Source: Mactromeris polynyma
Lineage: Eukaryota > Mollusca > Bivalvia > Venerida > Mactridae
Assembly: GCA_032209605.1 (NCBI GenBank)
Contig: JASFXZ010000010.1
Coordinates: 10,871,385-10,935,384, forward strand
DNA: 64,000 nucleotides
Direction of reading: 5' to 3'
The notes under the pieces are model-generated. The model was not told the origin of the DNA. It did not search any database and saw only the letters and a program-made list of their open reading frames with translations. Shown piece by piece: positions 35,913 to 48,234 of this stretch (the stretch's first letter is position 1; each line of letters opens with the position of its first letter). Both the position numbers and the translations under genes were made by a program.

Positions 35913-36972
35913 TTAATTGTACAAAGAAGTTAATGATGATTTTTAAATTTTTTGTTGTATTCCATTATGTTCACTGGTAGCTTTTTCAAGTTGATTCATG
36001 GCTGGCTTTGTCATTTAACTTTTTCCTAACCATTGTACTGGTTTGATAAACTACATTATGATTTGTTTGTAGTCATAATTCAAGTTTCAGTGATACCGTA
36101 ATTCATGTGATAGTCTGTATTAAGAAAGAGATATCATAGCAGGGTATTTTCGATGGATGACAATTGTTATAAGAGTGCATTTAAACGCCTTGTTGCAGTA
36201 CTGTCGTGACCGTTGCCTTGTCTAAACCGAGATACACCAGTATTGCGATCAACCCTCAATTTATTGTTAGCTTTCAATCTGATAAAATGTTTATTTTGAA
36301 AAAAAAGAAATTTGAATTGAGATAGTGTAAATAGAAGATTTTATTTTGAAATGCAATTCGCTTGGCAGTATCAGGTACTCAGACAATATTAAGGCGTAGG
36401 TGTCTTTGTAAAAATTGTCTTTTCAAGCGAGTGATTAACTACTTATAACAGTTACATTATAATTTTGGACATTTTTATTGCCGTATAAAACCTTGTAGTA
36501 CAATAATGATTAATTTTCAGTTTATTATGTACTCAGTCCAGACTGATAATAATTGATAAGTATATTTGTTATTTACGTTACACCAATGGTAACATTCTTA
36601 TTTACTGAAACCAAATTAGACGCGTAAGACCCCCGTACAGTTTAATTTTTCTAAAGATAGAAACGTATATCGATAAGTCCTTCAATCAATGACATAATAT
36701 CGTCATTATTTTCTAGTTTAATTGCTTCGACAAATTATAGTACACTTTTATACCAGCTGATAGTAATCATAATTTATTTTCTATTTATTTGATAAACAAA
36801 ATGGATGTTTATTACCAGACAGGAATATAAAAGAATACGAAAATATATGCTTTGGCATTTATACTGACCCCTTTAATTGATATATGAATATGAATTGTCC
36901 CGTCATTTGTCTCTTAATGATCAACAAAAATGGATGGGTTGGGAATAGAGTTTGTGATGTAATTGTTAACCG

Positions 36973-36990
36973 GGCGGGGGGGGGGGGGGG
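36973..36990 (+). repeat. Poly-G tract
   Basis: A run of about 15 G after GGGC, next to AGTGATTAC. A similar run is at 42714-42727 and a poly-C run at 18051-18063. Length in such tracts is unreliable in assemblies. Confidence 0.9.
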
Positions 36991-37149
36991 AGTGATTACT
37001 GACCATGTGACTAACACATGTTGCGTGTTCTTAATTTCAAGTTCGTGAAATCTATTAAGGCACTTTAATAATTATTTTAAAATTTAGTTTCCGGTAAAGC
37101 AAAATATGCAGTGAATGGCTAAATTATAATGTATTCTGAAACAAGAACA

Positions 37150-37762
37150 ATGCAACCTCTTCAGAGTGACGCTCTCTCGAGCCGCAGCCTTTAAGTATAA
37201 CCTGTCAAAAGCAACAAGCTCTAAACAACAGCCACAACCTCTCAACAACAGCCACAACCTCTCAACAACAGCCACAACCTCTCAACAACAGCCACAACCT
37301 CTCAGCAACAGCCACAACCTCTCAATAACAGCCACAACCTTTCAACAACAGCCACAACCTTTCAACAACAGCCACAACCTCTCAACAACAGCCACAACCT
37401 TTCAACAACAGCCACAACCTTTCAACAACAGCCACAACCTCTCAACAACAGCCACAACCTCTCAACAACAGCCACAACCTTTCAACAACAGCCACAACCT
37501 TTCAACAACAGCCACAACCTTTCAACAACAGCCACAACCTTTCAACAACAGCCACAACCTCTCAACAACAGCCACAACCTCTCAACAACAGCCACAACCT
37601 CTCAACAACAGCCACAACCTTTCAACAACAGCCACAACCTTTCAACAACAGCCACAACCTTTCAACAACAGCCACAACCTCTCAACAACAGCCACAACCT
37701 TTCAACAACAGCCACAAACTGTATCTCTCAAAGGGTATTGCTGTGTAGAAGTTGCACTGTAT
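37150..37762 (+). mobile_element. MITE with an internal 20-bp array (37.2-37.72 kb)
   Basis: The ends CAATGCAACCTCTTCAGAGT and GAAGTTGCACTGTATT are partly inverted. Inside, about 25 units of CCACAACC(T)CTCAACAACAG form an array. Because 20 bp cycles through all frames, a 199-codon Gln/Pro/Asn/Thr frame (37166-37765) runs through it but is not FoxP coding sequence: there is no splice support and the frame does not resemble the FoxP Q region. Confidence 0.82.
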
Positions 37763-37784
37763 TAGCTGATATGTATACTCAATC

Positions 37785-38115
37785 TCCTACGCAGTGATCT
37801 CCCCTTATAGTTATCGGAGATCTCTGCCATCACAAACTTTTCGTCAAGATTTTTGACGAAATGTATTTTTCATTTATTTAATTTTTGTTGACAATTTTAT
37901 AGTCTTATATCTTAATTTTAAACATATAAGATGTTTAGTGGTATGAAAAGTTTTAAAAAAAACAATATTTAAAAAGTTATTTAAAAATAACCAACGATAT
38001 CACTTGAGTTTCTTCTTCGGATCCGCCATTTTGTCCAACCAACCATCATCACGTGACTTTTGTGATGGCAGTGGTTATTGCTGTACTGCAAGGGAAGATA
38101 ACCGCTGTGTGGAGT
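37785..38115. mobile_element. Possible inverted-repeat element with a CACGTG site
   Basis: CTGCCATCACAAACTTTT near the left and CTTTTGTGATGGCAG near the right are inverted matches about 250 bp apart. Near the right arm are GCCATTTTG and ATCACGTGAC, motifs of YY1-like and E-box factors; functional use is unproven. Confidence 0.4.
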
Positions 38116-38859
38116 TTGATGTATACTATGTACATTAAAGAGTTTGGATTAAGCTATGCCGAGTTGTGCTAGAATGTACTAATGGTTACAGTATGACGGG
38201 GCTTAATTGCCACAATGATGTCATTGTTAATATTTGTGCAATTTTAAGCACTATCTTAAGTAGAGATATTTTGTGTATACTAGTGTTTGGCACTTTCTTC
38301 TTGAGAAAAAAATTGTATCAACAACTGAATGTCTACACTCGAACACGCACATTGAAGTATGATTACCTCAGCAATAATTAGATAAGTCTATGTTTACCAT
38401 AGTGTATTGTTGTTGTGTTAATTGATAGATGATGCTGTAATTTACCATAGTGTCTGCTACATAATTGTTTTGATTACGTGTATTTATTGTCTGTTTTTAC
38501 TGCCCTAGTATTGTTAAACGTGTCTGAAAGCTTGATACATGACTTGTTTAGCATTACGAGTGTGCTGTGTGTCACGAAAGTCTTCAAAGCGCTTGTTACT
38601 TGTTGATTTGAAGTCATTACATTTCTTATCCAGAAATACATTAATTGTCATTATTATGTTATGGTCACTGAAACTGCAGTTTGCATAACTGAAAAGGGGC
38701 GTTCAGTCATGTGCTCTGCTAACTCAATCATTTCTATTCGTTCATTCAATTAAAAGATGTAAAATATGTGCTGAATAATATCAGTATACAAAAAGGGCTA
38801 AATTAGTGTATGGTGACAATATTCCTCAATAAATACACATCAGTTTTCTCATCATAAAT

Positions 38860-39285
38860 TGCATTCTATGACTGGAATCTTGCCTTGGGTCTCAGTACAG
38901 TTTGCATTCCTCAACCAGAATCTTGGCAAATTGGGTGAGGATGCTGTGCATTCCATGACTAGAATCTTGCATTGAGTGAGGACACTGTTCATATTATGAC
39001 TAGAATCTTACCTTGGGTAAGGACATTTTGCATTCCTTGACCCAGAATCGTGCCTTGGGTCAGTACAGTCTGCATTCCTCTACCAGAATCTTGGCTAATT
39101 GGGTGAGGATGCTGCATTCATTGACTAGAATCTTGCATTGAGTGAGGACACTGTTCATATTATGACTAGAATCTTACCTTGGGTAAGGACATTTTGCATT
39201 CCTTGACCCAGAATCGTGCCTTGGGTCAGTACAGTCTGCATTCGTCAACCAGAATCTTGGCTAATTACGTCAGGACGTTTTGCAT
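38860..39285 (+). repeat. Imperfect long-period repeat
   Basis: Variants of GACTAGAATCTTGC, CCTTGGGT(C)AGTACAGT(T/C)TGCATTCC and GGGTGAGGATGCTG alternate. A block of about 180 bp (38881-39060 versus 39060-39240) is duplicated with few changes. Confidence 0.8.
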
Positions 39286-40267
39286 TTCTCTAATGATTTA
39301 TCAACATCTGTTGATTGTTACAGCATATTGTTGTGAATAAATATTTGTCAATGAAACATCTAAGTTTTGCATAATATACAGCCTTCATATTATACAGATA
39401 TGATATATATGAGAATTGCACTATTGATTGACACAGATTTATTGGTGATGTTGTCAATATTGCGCAACCCTTTTGTCAGGCATGTTATACTTATGTTTGA
39501 ACTGTTTACAATGCTAAGCAAATAAGACAATAGGAGACAGCTGTATCCAGTTTATTCCTTGCAAAACCTTCGCTTCATTTACCTGTACACTGCATCCACA
39601 TACCTGTCTACAACATTATTTCTTAATTGTCTCTTCTACTACTTTCCTCTAATTTGCTATTATGAATTAATTGGTATTTAGCAGAATTTTTGTCTTATAA
39701 AGGGGGTCCCAGGGGCGAAAGAATATTTTGTTTTTCCTGAAAACTTTCATCATTCTGTCTGACCTTAGACTGTAGGGCTTCTTTTAACTTTTCTCGAAAA
39801 ATAGTGGAAGAGTGCGTGCGAGACGGATGGACTTTAGCAAGCAATAAATGTACATGTATAATGGCCATTCACAAATTCTCCTGGCTAGGGATGACGCAAT
39901 ATATCGGTGTATTGCAATGTGTAGCGCTACTCAGAATTGTACTGTGATATAACACTATCATACTGGGTTCTATAATTTGAAATTTTCTAATCATGAAAAC
40001 CTTATAATATTACGAGACAAAAACTTAAATGAGAATGATAAATGTTTAGTTTTAGCTTAACACATTTTATACTACTCCAAACTGTGTTGAGATTGAAACT
40101 GTGTCGAGATTGATGACTGTTTTGTTTTAGCTGATGCATGTTTATTTTTTGCGCCGACAAAGTCGAGAGGTTTGTTGTTGAATAAACTATAAACTGTTCC
40201 ATAAAAAAAATACATATATACAATGTATCCTGGTATGTTTGTGGCCCAACATGACATCTCTTCTCGC

Positions 40268-42075
40268 TGAGTAAACTCAAGTTAGTTGGACCTAGAGTAA
40301 GCTTACTTGATAAAGCCCTGAGTATGCTCAGTTGGTAGAGTCCTGAGTATGCTCAGTTGGTAGAGTCCTGAGTAAGCTCAGTATGTAGAGCCCCAAGTAA
40401 ACTCAGTTAGTTGGACTGAGAGTAAGCTCACTTGATAAAGCCCTGAGTATGCTCAGTTGGTAGAGCCCGGAGTATGCTCAGTTGGTAGAGTCCTGAGTAT
40501 GCTCAGTTGGTAGAGTCCTGAGTATGCTCAGTTGGTAGAGTCCTGAGTATGCTCAGTTGGTAGAGTCCTGAGTATGCTCAGTTGGTAGAGTCCTGAGTAA
40601 GCTTAGTCAGTAGAGCCCCAAGTAAACTCAGTTAGTTGGACCGAGAGTAAGCTCACTTGATAAAGCCCTGAGTATGCTCAGTTGGAAGAGCCCGGAGTAT
40701 GCTCAGTTGGTAGAGTCCTGAGTATGCTCAGTTGGTAGAGTCCTGAGTAAGCTCAGTATGTAGAGCCCCAAGTAAACTCAGTTAGTTGGACTGAGAGTAA
40801 GCTCACTTGATAAAGCCCTGAGTATGCTCAGTTGGTAGAGCCCTGAGTATGCTCAGTTGGTAGAGTCCTGAGTAAGCTCAGTTGGTAGAGCTCCGAGTAA
40901 ACTCAGTCAGTAGAGCCCCGAGTAAGCTCAGTCAGTAGAGCCCTGAGTAAGCTCAGTCAGTAGAGCCCCGAGTAAGCTCAGTCAGTAGAGCCCTGAGTAA
41001 GCTCAGTCAGTAGAGCCCTGAGTAAGCTCAGTCTGTAGAGCCCTGAGTAAACTCAGTCAGTAGAGCCCCGAGTAAACTCAGTCAGTAGAGCCCTGAGTAA
41101 GCTCAGTCTGTAGAGCCCTGAGTAAGCTCAGTCAGTAGAGCCCTGAGTAAGCTCAGTCAGTAGTGTCCTGAGTAAACTCAGTCAGTAGAGCCCCGAGTAA
41201 ACTCAGTCAGTAGAGCCCTGAGTAAGCTCAGTCAGTAGAGCCCCGAGTAAACTCAGTCAGTAGAGCCCTGAGGAAGCTCAGTCAGTAGAGCCCCGAGTAA
41301 ACTCAGTCAGTAGAGCCCTGAGTAAACTCAGTCAGTAGAGCCCTGAGTAAACTCAGTCAGTAGAGCCCCGAGTAAACTCAGTCAGTAGAGCCCTGAGTAA
41401 ACTCAGTCAGTAGAGCCCCGAGTAAGCTCAGTCAGTAGAGCCCCGAGTAAGCTCAGTCAGTAGAGCCCCGAGTAAGCTCAGTCAGTAGAGCCCCGAGTAA
41501 GCTCAGTCAGTAGAGCCCCGAGTAAGCTCAGTCAGTAGAGCCCTGAGTAAGCTCAGTCAGTAGAGCCCCGAGTAAACTCAGTCAGTAGAGCCCCGAGTAA
41601 ACTCAGTCAGTAGAGCCCCAAGTAAGCTCAGTCTGTAGAGCCCTGAGTAAACTCAGTCAGTATAACCCCAAGTAAGCTCAATGGTTAGACACTGAAAAAG
41701 CTCAGTGGGTAGTCTGCTCCGAGTAAGCTCAGTCAGTAGAGCCCCTAGTAAGTTATTGGTTAGACACTGAGTTAGCTCAGTGGGTAGAGCCCGAGTAAGC
41801 TCAGTTAGTAAAGCCCTATGTAAGCTCAGTTAGTAAAGCCCTGAGTAAGCTCAGTTTGGTGGAGCCAGAAGTAAGCTCAGTTGTTAGAACCTAGAGCAAG
41901 CTCAGTTGTTGGACCTCAGTGCATAGAGCCATGTGTAAAGTGGTATAAAGCCCTGAGTAAACTCAGTGATATAGAGCTTTGTATAAGCTCAGTAGGTAGA
42001 ACCCTGAGTGAGCTCAGTGGTACAATTATAGAGCCCTGATGAAGCCCAGTGGTACAATTATAGAGCCCCGAGTAA
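40268..42075 (+). repeat. 25-bp array built from a tRNA D-arm, about 70 units
   Basis: The unit is GAGTAAGCTCAGTCAGTAGA plus GCCCT/GCCCC. GCTCAGTCAGTAGAGC is a tRNA D-stem/loop (GCTC pairs with GAGC) with an A-box-like core, and GTAAGCTCAGTTAGTAGAGC occurs in the SINE head at 26.45 kb. The first third has ATGCTCAGTTGGTAGAG units in a larger repeating order; the middle is homogeneous AAGCTCAGTCAGTAGAG; the end decays. Each unit also has GAGTAAGC, resembling a 5' splice site. Confidence 0.93.
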
Positions 42076-43001
42076 GCTCATTGGTTTGAGCCCTGAATAA
42101 GCTAATTCATACTTAAAGAGCCCTTGCTGCCTGCCTGCCTTGACTGAATTATTCATTATAATATGCTACTCATTATATTCATTATAGAACAACAATTGAA
42201 CAAATAAAACCCAATTTACATTTGTATTGTTGTTATGATGTAAATCAATATCACTGATTATATTTGAATGTTGGTGTTTAGAAATGGTCGTAAATTGTTT
42301 GTGTGACCTGTCATAGCAGCTCTCTCATTGTTTCCATCTAGAATGGTTTTCAACAACAAATCTCATGTAAAATTCAACAAATATGGTATTACATTTATAC
42401 AAATTCGGAAATATTTGTATAATGTCAAATTTTTCATTAATATTTATGAAAGTTATTGTAGAACTGTATAAATATGATTTAATGCTTTTTCTATTCCATA
42501 TATGGCTGCACAGTAACCTTTATTCTTCATAAATATTGTTTATGTTATTTTATGAGAGTTGAGTTGTTTGCATGTAATGGATTGTTTATCTGTTGTGTTG
42601 ATTAATTTCATTTTATGGCTTGAAACGACGTGATGTCATCCATGGTTGTTGGGTGGCTGGTTTGAAAAATACTCTGAAACTAGTCCAAGCACACATAGTA
42701 TCATCTAAACTCGGGGGGGGGGGGGGGAATTGACATTTTAATTCTGGTTTTCGTTTTTTGGTCAGGTATGCTATTATCCTTTTAGGTCGGACTCAGACCA
42801 TGTTGTAGGAAATGTTAACGTAACACATGATTGCACACACATTTCTATTCTGTTAATTAAAAAAAAAAATTATCGGCAATATTATTGATTCTCTAAGCTG
42901 AATGTCCAAGGAGCAAAATTGAAATACGTTATATAATCTATTATTCAACAATAATATGTTATTTTTTAACTATCATGAATAATGATATATGCATTTTGGA
43001 G

Positions 43002-43250
43002 CCGGCCTGGTTAGCTCAGTGGTTAGAGTACTAGGTCGTGTCATCCAGGAGGTCTGGGTTTGATTCCCGAGCTGGGCAGGTCATGTCCTTCCATGACATT
43101 TGGCTACAGTCATTCATCATCCGTTTCTGATACATTTATTGAAGTTGTCAGCTGCTTGCAGAAGGGCAAGTTAGTACTCGGGTTGTTAATTAATTCCAAG
43201 GAAACTGATTACGTCAACTGGCCGCCGTTTTAATGACTGAAATATTGTTT
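43002..43250 (+). mobile_element. tRNA-derived SINE, best-preserved copy
   Basis: The head GGCCTGGTTAGCTCAGTGGT (A box) and GGTCTGGGTTTGATTCCCGA (B box) are close to tRNA consensus. The body reads GGGCAGGTCATGTCCTTCCA, GACATTTGGCTACAGTCATT, GTTGTCAGCTGCTTGCAGAA and GTTAGTACTCGGGTTG. Copies of this body are at 7.06, 9.47, 26.45 and 48.2 kb. Confidence 0.88.
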
Positions 43251-44700
43251 ATTTATATCGGTGTTCTTTATAAGCGAGTTTTACTGTATATTAACTCCAA
43301 GAACGATGTAAACAAAATGCTGCACTGAATCTTCAGCACTCTTAGGAAGTTTAAGTAGATGCAAAAATTGCCCTTCGTAATGTTTTTAACTTCTGTAAAT
43401 AGTTTTTACATGTGTTTAAACAATAACAATATTTATGTGTTGATGAACATGTAACAATGCTTTGCTCTATATAGTCTACTGCGTCTACATGTCATTCTGA
43501 GCGTTACCACAATATGGATGCTCTGTTGTTGTTTTTCAAATTTCACATTTTATGTTGTTTTTTTCATCATCCATTTCGTTTTGTTTTATGATATAAGGTG
43601 ATATCTGAGTAATTCTTTAGATGTAGCCTGGGGCTACGCTGGAGACTTTTCAGTGTATCTGAATATACCAGTGTTATATTGATTGCTTTGATTTAAAAAA
43701 CAGAAATTAGAGCTTTAAAAATCTCTGCTAGATGTAATTATTTTGCAGTAGATTAATTAAGTGTATTCATTCACTTAGACAAGGTATAGGAAAGTTTGAG
43801 AATTCTGTAACGATTTATAAATCATAAGCGAGGAGGAAGATTTCGGCTGAGATTCGTAATCACAAACTGTGAGCGGAAATTCATATGTTGTGTAAACAAA
43901 GCTGAAAGCTCTAGACTTTGTTTATCTGTTATGTTTATAACAAATATTTTATCTCAAAGTAAACTGTACAAGAAGATTAGTTGAAATTGCCAAGTCAAGC
44001 AATATAAGGTTGGGAGAAAAATGCTGGTACTTTTTAAGATTGTTGTAGGGAACTGTTTGTCATACTGACATGGATTTGGTAAGCATATTTTTTTGTCTTT
44101 ACATAAATGAGTTATTTATCTGATGTGATGTTTAAGTGTTTTCATTGTTGAAGCACTTTGTGGTATAGTGCATTTGAGGTGTTTGACCTATATAATTTGT
44201 TTACAAATTCTCACACATCATAAATTGTATCATATTACATTTTCATGCTGATGATTTATACTTGAAGATATAAATATGAAAGCGTTTGTTTATTGGTGAT
44301 TAGTTTCATTCTGTGTTCATACTACATTGTTGTTAATGATTATTAATTTTATTATAATCACCGTGATTTAAGCCTCTTAAGTGCAGTTTCTGCATTGCAT
44401 TTTTTTTATTCGGTGTTTTATAAGAGAGGCTTTTCTGTTTTTCTCTGGTATTTAAGATGCTATTTTGAGAGATTGGTTTAATGATGTTGGATGTTGGTAT
44501 TGTCGGTTAATGTGATTTTAATGTCTTACATATATCATATTGTGGTTGCCTTGTTGTTGTTTTTGTTGGATTTGTTGATGATCTGGAAATGTCAAAGAAG
44601 AAACTGTTGTTTCATCTATAATTTATTTCTATTGTTTTGTCCGTATTTTTTTCTCATGTGTCTCTTTAAACTAGTTTTCAGTCATAATTTCTCAATGGCA

Positions 44701-44918
44701 GGGCTTTAGAAATCCATTAGCCAGAGGTCTAATTGCCAATTTGGGCTACAGAGAGTTGGACTTAGTCCTGGACAAGTCTGTTATGTACGCCTACTTAACT
44801 GTTAATCTGTATCCTATTTTATGCTTGTACAACTAACTTCCCATGTCGGACAAGTCAAAATTAACATGTACACTAAGTCCGGGACAACTGTATATTTAAA
44901 GAAAATCTTTAGAGCCCT
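44701..44918. mobile_element. GGGCTCTAGAA element, short complete copy
   Basis: GGGCTTTAGAAATCCATTAG at the left and AATCTTTAGAGCCC at the right form terminal inverted repeats about 220 bp apart. The interior shares GTCCTGGACAAGTCTG with the copy at 52.27 kb. Confidence 0.75.
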
Positions 44919-45239
44919 GAATGGTAAAATGTTGATTGTAGAATTTATCATAAGTCATTTCGAAAAGATTCTGTTAAAAAATTGCCAAAAAATATTACTT
45001 ATATCACCCTTCGGAGGAAAGTGATTTAAATTTATATCTGTTAAGGTATTGTTGTTGTCGGTGTAGTTGTTGCTTCAGCTGCTGATTATGATGATGATGA
45101 TAATAATGAGTTAATAATATGGACAATATGATTTAAAATTATTATGCTGGTACAAAACCTTATAGTAGTAAGCAGTATGATAATTAAAATTTAATTTATG
45201 CAAAGAGGCAAATTATGTCACTAGGGCATTACTTGCTTG

Positions 45240-45460
45240 GTTTGGTTGAAACTTATTTATTTTACATTGATTGTGAAACAAGTTTTTAAAACTTATATAA
45301 ATCACTCTCGATGACTGCTTCCTGGCTACCTACCAGTACTCGCGCCAATTTAGGGAATGTGAAGTTTCATTATCAAACTCCGCTCATTGCGGGGCTCAAA
45401 CTCACGACCATTGGATCAGGAGTCAGACGGGCTACTCATAGACCACTGCGCCTCCTTTTT
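45240..45460 (-). mobile_element. tRNA-derived SINE, minus strand (TTTATTTTAC...GATTGTGAAAC family)
   Basis: On the minus strand the head is GGCGCAGTGGTCTATGAGTA with GTCGTGAGTTTGAGCCCCG. The tail ACATTGATTGTGAAACAA and AATCACTCT recur in the copy at 59.51 kb. It lies about 160 bases before exon 4. Confidence 0.8.
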
Positions 45461-45622
45461 TACTTATTTACTGTTGTTTTGTCTTGTTCTTCAGGAATTT
45501 TAAGCTGTTTTAATTAGTTATTATTATAAATTGTTTAATGATTCAATTATTCATCACCACTCAGTAAAGCCTTCTAAATTTAAGAGAAATATAAATTAAG
45601 TATTGTTTGTTTGTTTCTATAG

Positions 45623-45863
45623 CAACAGCAACAGAAGGTTCAGGAGCAGGCACTGGTGCAGTTAAATGAACAATTACAGTTGAACTTGCTACAACAATCA
45701 CAGCTTGTACTAGAAAAGAAAACAAATGGAAAACAAACACAACAGCAACTTCAACAGCTGGCTCTACAACAACAACAAATTGTTCAACAGATTCAACAAA
45801 TACAGCTTCAACAACGACAACTTCTCCTGGCCTGTCTCATGCAGCCGTTCTCGACACAACAAG
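45623..45863 (+). CDS. FoxP: FoxP coding exon 4: second glutamine-rich helical region
   Basis: The exon runs from CTATAG|CAACAG to ACAAG|GTAAGTT, 241 nt, entering in phase 0 and leaving with one base of a Gly codon. It encodes about 80 residues, over one third glutamine, including QEQALVQLNEQLQLNLLQQS, then EKKTNGKQTQQQLQQLALQQ and VQQIQQIQLQQRQLLLACLM. The order Q-helix, short basic hinge (KKTNGKQ), Q/L-helix parallels vertebrate FoxP, where a GKQ-type hinge separates polyQ blocks. Regularly spaced Leu/Ile within Q suggests coiled-coil rather than pure polyQ. The final Gly is completed by GC at the start of the next exon. In FoxP this region lies in the N-terminal repression domain. Confidence 0.95.
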
Positions 45864-45875
45864 GTAAGTTACTAT

Positions 45876-46556
45876 GGTAATGAACATGAGTAGAGAGCAA
45901 GAAACTGGGTCACAGTATCGTGATTTTTTCCGATGTCGTCCAGTCACAAATGTTTACCATGAAAGTAAGCAAAGTTCAAGAGACTGGTTTACAGTATAAT
46001 GATTTTTTTCCGATGTCGGCCAGTCACAAACATTAACCATGAACGTAAGCAAACTTCAAGAGACTGGTTTACAGTATCATGATTTTCCGATGTCGCCCAA
46101 CCACAAACGTTAACCATGAAAGTAAGCAATTTAGTTCAAGAGACTGGTTTACAGTATCATGATTTTCTGATGTCGCCCAGTCACAAATGTTAACCATGAA
46201 AATAAGCAAAGTTCAAGAGACTGGTTTACAGTATCATGATTTTCCGATGTCGGCCAGTCACACTTGGTAACCATGAAAGTAAGCAAAGTTCAAGAGACTG
46301 GTTTACAGTATAATGATTTTTTTCCGATGTCGGCCAGTCGGCCAGTCACACTTGGTAACCATGAAAGTAAGCAAAGTTCAAGGGACTGGTTTACAGTATC
46401 ATGATTTTCTGACGTCGGCCAGTCACAAATGTTAACCATGAAAGTAAGCAAAGTTCAAGAGACTGGGTCACAGTATCATGATTTTCCGACATCGGCCAGT
46501 CACAATTGTTAACCATGAAAGTAAGCAAAGTTCAAGAGACTGGGTCACAGTGAAGG
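45876..46556 (+). repeat. 77-bp array adjoining the exon 4 donor
   Basis: About nine units of GTAAGCAAAGTTCAAGAGAC, TGGTTTACAGTATCATGATT, TTCCGATGTCGGCCAGTCAC and AAATGTTAACCATGAAA. The array starts 12 bases after exon 4. Each unit presents GAAAGTAAGC, close to a 5' splice consensus, and TTTACAG, a weak acceptor. One unit has an extra GGCCAGTC. Confidence 0.9.
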
Positions 46557-47551
46557 TTATATGTACCATTATGATTATTTCCAATGTCCGATTTGTCCAA
46601 TGATTTGTCAGGGATATATCAATTGTGGAATGGCGGGAGTCTTGATATAAACAGCTTTAATGGATTATTTGTGTCATTTTAGGCGAATGAGGTTACTTGA
46701 ATAGTCGTTTATTAATTTCTTATACATAGAAGCCTTCCAGGACCTTCAGTCCTTTGATTATTAACTGTTTGCTTAATACAATTTGTCCATTTTCAGTGAC
46801 ATTGTTAATTCATTAGTTTATGTCACACACATTTGTTTGAAAGTATTAACCATTAGATAATAGTCTAGTTTGCGTAAACAATCAACTGTGATAGTTGTTT
46901 GCAAAATCACACTTTGATAAAAATCATGAATAATTTTATAACGTAATGCAAAGAGGTCAAGTTAGTAATGTTGAAGTAAGACGTTTCACTACTGTGACAT
47001 TGAATGAATGTTATGTATGTATTGCATTATTTCATATAATTTATCGTCCCTTATTTGCACTGAGGGTTACCAATCTCTCAACCGATATCTTACATAGAGA
47101 AAAAAAAAAATATATATATAGAGAGAAAGGATTATTAAAACAATTTTACCAATATTAGAACGGAAACTATATTAGATAATAACTAAGCTTTCATGGCAAA
47201 TTCAGGTAGCATTACACAGAATTAAGAGTCATTTATCCTACTTTATTATTAATATTGCTACAAAACACGGCTGAATATGAGGTTTATTTTTACTGGTAGA
47301 AGACATTGACTTGGTTATTTTTAGCTATTTTTTCACCTTCTCAAGTCATATTCACTTATTTGTTGGACTAATACCTTGTAACCTTGTAACAGAACATCGC
47401 AGTTTTTCCAAGAAAAATAATAAAGTTACATAATAAATTGCCAATTGCTGACAATACCTATGGATGTTATTAGTTTCAGAAATATGAAATCTTGAGGCAC
47501 ACATACTCAGTGTGCCACGCCCCTTGAATGACTTCTAATGTAATAAATTTG

Positions 47552-47850
47552 AAGCCGTACTAACATGGCTTTGCTATTTGCATATCAGTGTTGTGTTAAC
47601 TATTTAAATCTTATATTAACCCCTAAACCATTTTATTATTTTTTACTTCTCTTCAACCGAACAACGTTTGTAAGCTTGATGCCGATTGGTTAACCGTTTG
47701 ATAAAGGGTATGTTACCTTACCGAAATCCAATGAATTTCAGTGATTTACCCAAATCCATTTTGGATCTTGAGTGATCAGCAATTTTTCTATGTTGCACAA
47801 CAAATCTTAACCTTCAAATGCCAACCATCTTTTTTCAAGATATTTCTCGT
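47552..47850 (+). mobile_element. GCCGTACTAACG repeat, copy 2
   Basis: GAAGCCGTACTAACATGGCT, GCTATTTGCATATCAGTGTT and CCGAACAACGTTTGTAAGCT match copies at 14.23 and 49.2 kb. Confidence 0.75.
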
Positions 47851-48234
47851 TTATGTGACTAGTAATGTGGGTTTGAAAACTCTCGTTGAAACAATAACTG
47901 TTTATAAGCTGCCTGGTATAGATGATTTGATCTCAATATCCCGATGAATGACCTAATCATGTTATATGGAAGATATGGCCCTCTGGCAATTTAAGTTCTG
48001 AAAAATTTATTGCTAAAGTTTACACAAAAATAAATAAATTTCTTGGAAATTTTGATGAAGAGTCTAAAATTTGATGATGGTTCATCCTTATCCAGAAATT
48101 CAAACCTATTTTTTTAGCCTGTTTGTGAACAGCCCTTTAGACTTCTAGGGATCAGCTAAGGGGTGTGTGTTCATGCATTTTTCTGTGACTTGATTGAACA
48201 TGAAGGACCTGAGAACACACATTAACGTGGAAAC

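Larger units (their letters stand above)
27492..45622 (+). other. FoxP: FoxP intron 3 (18.1 kb)
   Basis: Donor GTAATGC, acceptor TTTCTATAG|CAACAG. This is the largest intron, splitting the Q-rich region. It holds a CTCACC-family element with a nested tRNA-Thr-like SINE, arrays of 31 bp (28.1 kb), 35 bp (29.6-31.85 kb), about 39 bp (33.15 kb), 20 bp (37.2 kb), a longer unit (38.9 kb) and 25 bp (40.3-42.1 kb), plus further SINEs and MITEs. Stretches 28170-29040, 29305-29590, 31850-32525, 34670-35590, 35915-36970, 39285-40260, 42080-43000 and 43260-44700 show no feature I can support apart from poly-G runs. The frame at 28478-28666 (62 aa) is unrecognised and probably chance. Confidence 0.85.

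Noticed and set aside
43002..43080. Functional tRNA gene
   Set aside because: A and B boxes are good, but acceptor and T stems do not pair properly and a SINE body follows. The same applies at 26449, 27690, 29230, 50300 and 59390.
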